From Mariprofundaceae bacterium (GTDB taxonomy: Bacteria > Pseudomonadota > Zetaproteobacteria > Mariprofundales > Mariprofundaceae), in assembly GCA_030950975.1 (NCBI GenBank), contig JAUZQL010000248.1, forward strand, positions 1 through 6,986: a DNA stretch of 6,986 nt, in the 5' to 3' direction. The notes under the pieces were generated by a model that was not told the origin of the DNA, made no database searches, and saw only the letters and a list, made by a program, of their open reading frames with translations. Positions within the stretch are counted from its first letter, which is position 1. Each line of letters opens with the position of its first letter. The position numbers and the translations under genes are program-made. Shown here piece after piece: positions 6,253-6,986 of this stretch.

Positions 6253-6986
6253 ATGAATATTCATGAATATCAAGCCAAAGAAATATTAAAATCGTTTGCA
6301 GTGTCAGTACCTCATGGCTCGCTGGCTCTAAGCTCGGATGAAGCCGTTCAATCAGCCAAAGCACTGGGTGGCTCACTTTGGGTGGTTAAAGCACAAATCC
6401 ATGCAGGTGGACGTGGCAAAGCAGGTGGTGTGCGTGTTTGTCCATCACTGGCTGATGTAAAATCGGCCGCCGATGCCTTATTGGGTTCTGTCTTGGTAAG
6501 TAAACAAACAGGACTAGCAGGCAAAAAAGTCCATAAAATTTACATCGAAGAAGGGCTAGATATTGCCCAAGAGTTTTACCTTGCGTTGTTGGTAGATCGG
6601 GAATTGGAATGTATTTCCTTTATGGCAAGCCCTTCAGGTGGTATGGATATTGAAGAAGTCGCAGCCCATCAAGCTGAAAAAATTGCCACCTTCCCTATTC
6701 GGGATATTCAAACAGCAAACTTCGCAGATATGGCAGCATTTTTAGGTCTGCAAGATGAGCTTGTCGGAAAATTCGAGACATTAACAAAACGATTGTATCA
6801 AATGTTTGTCGCACAAGATGCTGCGATGTTGGAAATTAACCCTTTAGTTTTGACACGTTCAGGTGATTGAGTGCCACTGGATGCCAAATTGATAGCCGAT
6901 GACAATGCTTTGTATCGTCAGCAAGCAATGGTGGCGATGCGTGATTTAGCTGAGGAAGATCCACGTGAGCTTGAAGCGGCACAGTT
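6253..6986 (+). CDS. sucC: Succinate-CoA ligase beta subunit, 5' part, with in-frame TGA at codon 206
   Basis: SucC, with SucD, interconverts succinyl-CoA and succinate with nucleotide phosphorylation in the TCA cycle. The window holds about 244 of some 388 codons; the 3' end and any sucD lie outside. The ATP-grasp domain is clear: MNIHEYQAKEIL (1-12), LWVVKAQIHAGGRGKAGG (42-59), YIEEGLDIAQEFYLALLVDR and GGMDIEEVA. The Mg-binding LEINPLV precedes the TGA (6868-6870). The frame then continues without an indel as VPLDAKLIADDNALYRQ and MRDLAEEDPRE, matching the E. coli region LDGKLGADGNALFRQ. The Asp of LDAK (E. coli D213, an Mg ligand) and the whole CoA-ligase domain lie after the TGA, so termination there would give a dead protein. 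Homologs have a hydrophobic residue at this position (Leu in E. coli), so Trp is plausible. Identity is certain; whether it is intact is open. Confidence 0.9.
6868..6870 (+). other. In-frame TGA codon in sucC, candidate Trp codon
   Basis: TGA in the sucC frame, with GGT GAT before it and GTG CCA CTG GAT after it. Strong family similarity continues for all 38 remaining full codons. One transition separates it from TGG. Explanations are the same as for the hisC TGA: Trp decoding, nonsense mutation or sequence error. Confidence 0.8.

Noticed and set aside
1..6986. Complete reassignment of UGA to Trp or Gly across the genome
   Set aside because: Six genes end in TGA at or near the family end. 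murA and hisG would run 166 and 114 codons out of frame without it, so UGA must terminate at least there. Gly also fits the two hydrophobic positions poorly.

Overview
The window carries nine same-strand genes packed almost without gaps: the 3' part of murA, then hisG-hisD-hisC-hisB-hisH-hisA-hisF, then the 5' part of sucC. It looks like a chromosomal segment of a proteobacterium. The murA-hisGDC(B)HAF order, the short-form HisG, the monofunctional HisB dehydratase and the SucC sequence all fit beta-, gamma- or zeta-type proteobacteria. I cannot place it more finely. Base composition is moderate, not that of an extremely AT-rich endosymbiont. There are no mobile elements, RNA genes, CRISPR arrays or long intergenic spaces; the largest gap is 35 bases.

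Layout: murA (1-486, 5' end outside the window) overlaps hisG (479-1192), which overlaps hisD (1155-2456). hisD/hisC and hisC/hisB meet in ATGA overlaps. hisB and hisH are 3 bases apart, hisH/hisA meet in ATGA, and hisA/hisF in TAATG. sucC starts 35 bases after hisF and runs off the right edge. The his genes cover PRPP plus ATP to phosphoribosyl-ATP (HisG), the ProFAR isomerase step (HisA), the IGP synthase glutaminase and cyclase (HisH, HisF), IGP dehydration (HisB), the histidinol-phosphate transamination (HisC) and the final double oxidation (HisD). The hisI/hisE steps, the HisZ partner expected for a short HisG, and the histidinol-phosphate phosphatase are not here. The tight junctions suggest one polycistronic transcript with translational coupling. 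No promoter, attenuator or terminator can be seen.

The notable feature is the codon UGA. hisC has an in-frame TGA at codon 44 and sucC one at codon 206. In both, family homology continues in the same frame with no indel, and both lie where Trp (TGG, one transition away) or another hydrophobic residue fits. Yet TGA is also the terminal codon of six of the eight genes whose 3' ends are visible. Two of these, murA and hisG, would run on for 166 and 114 further codons in the wrong frame if UGA were always sense. So UGA appears either to be ambiguous (stop plus Trp) in this organism, or two genes here carry nonsense mutations, or the sequence has errors at these bases. The window alone cannot decide. 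I count 16 ordinary TGG Trp codons against the 2 candidate TGA codons.
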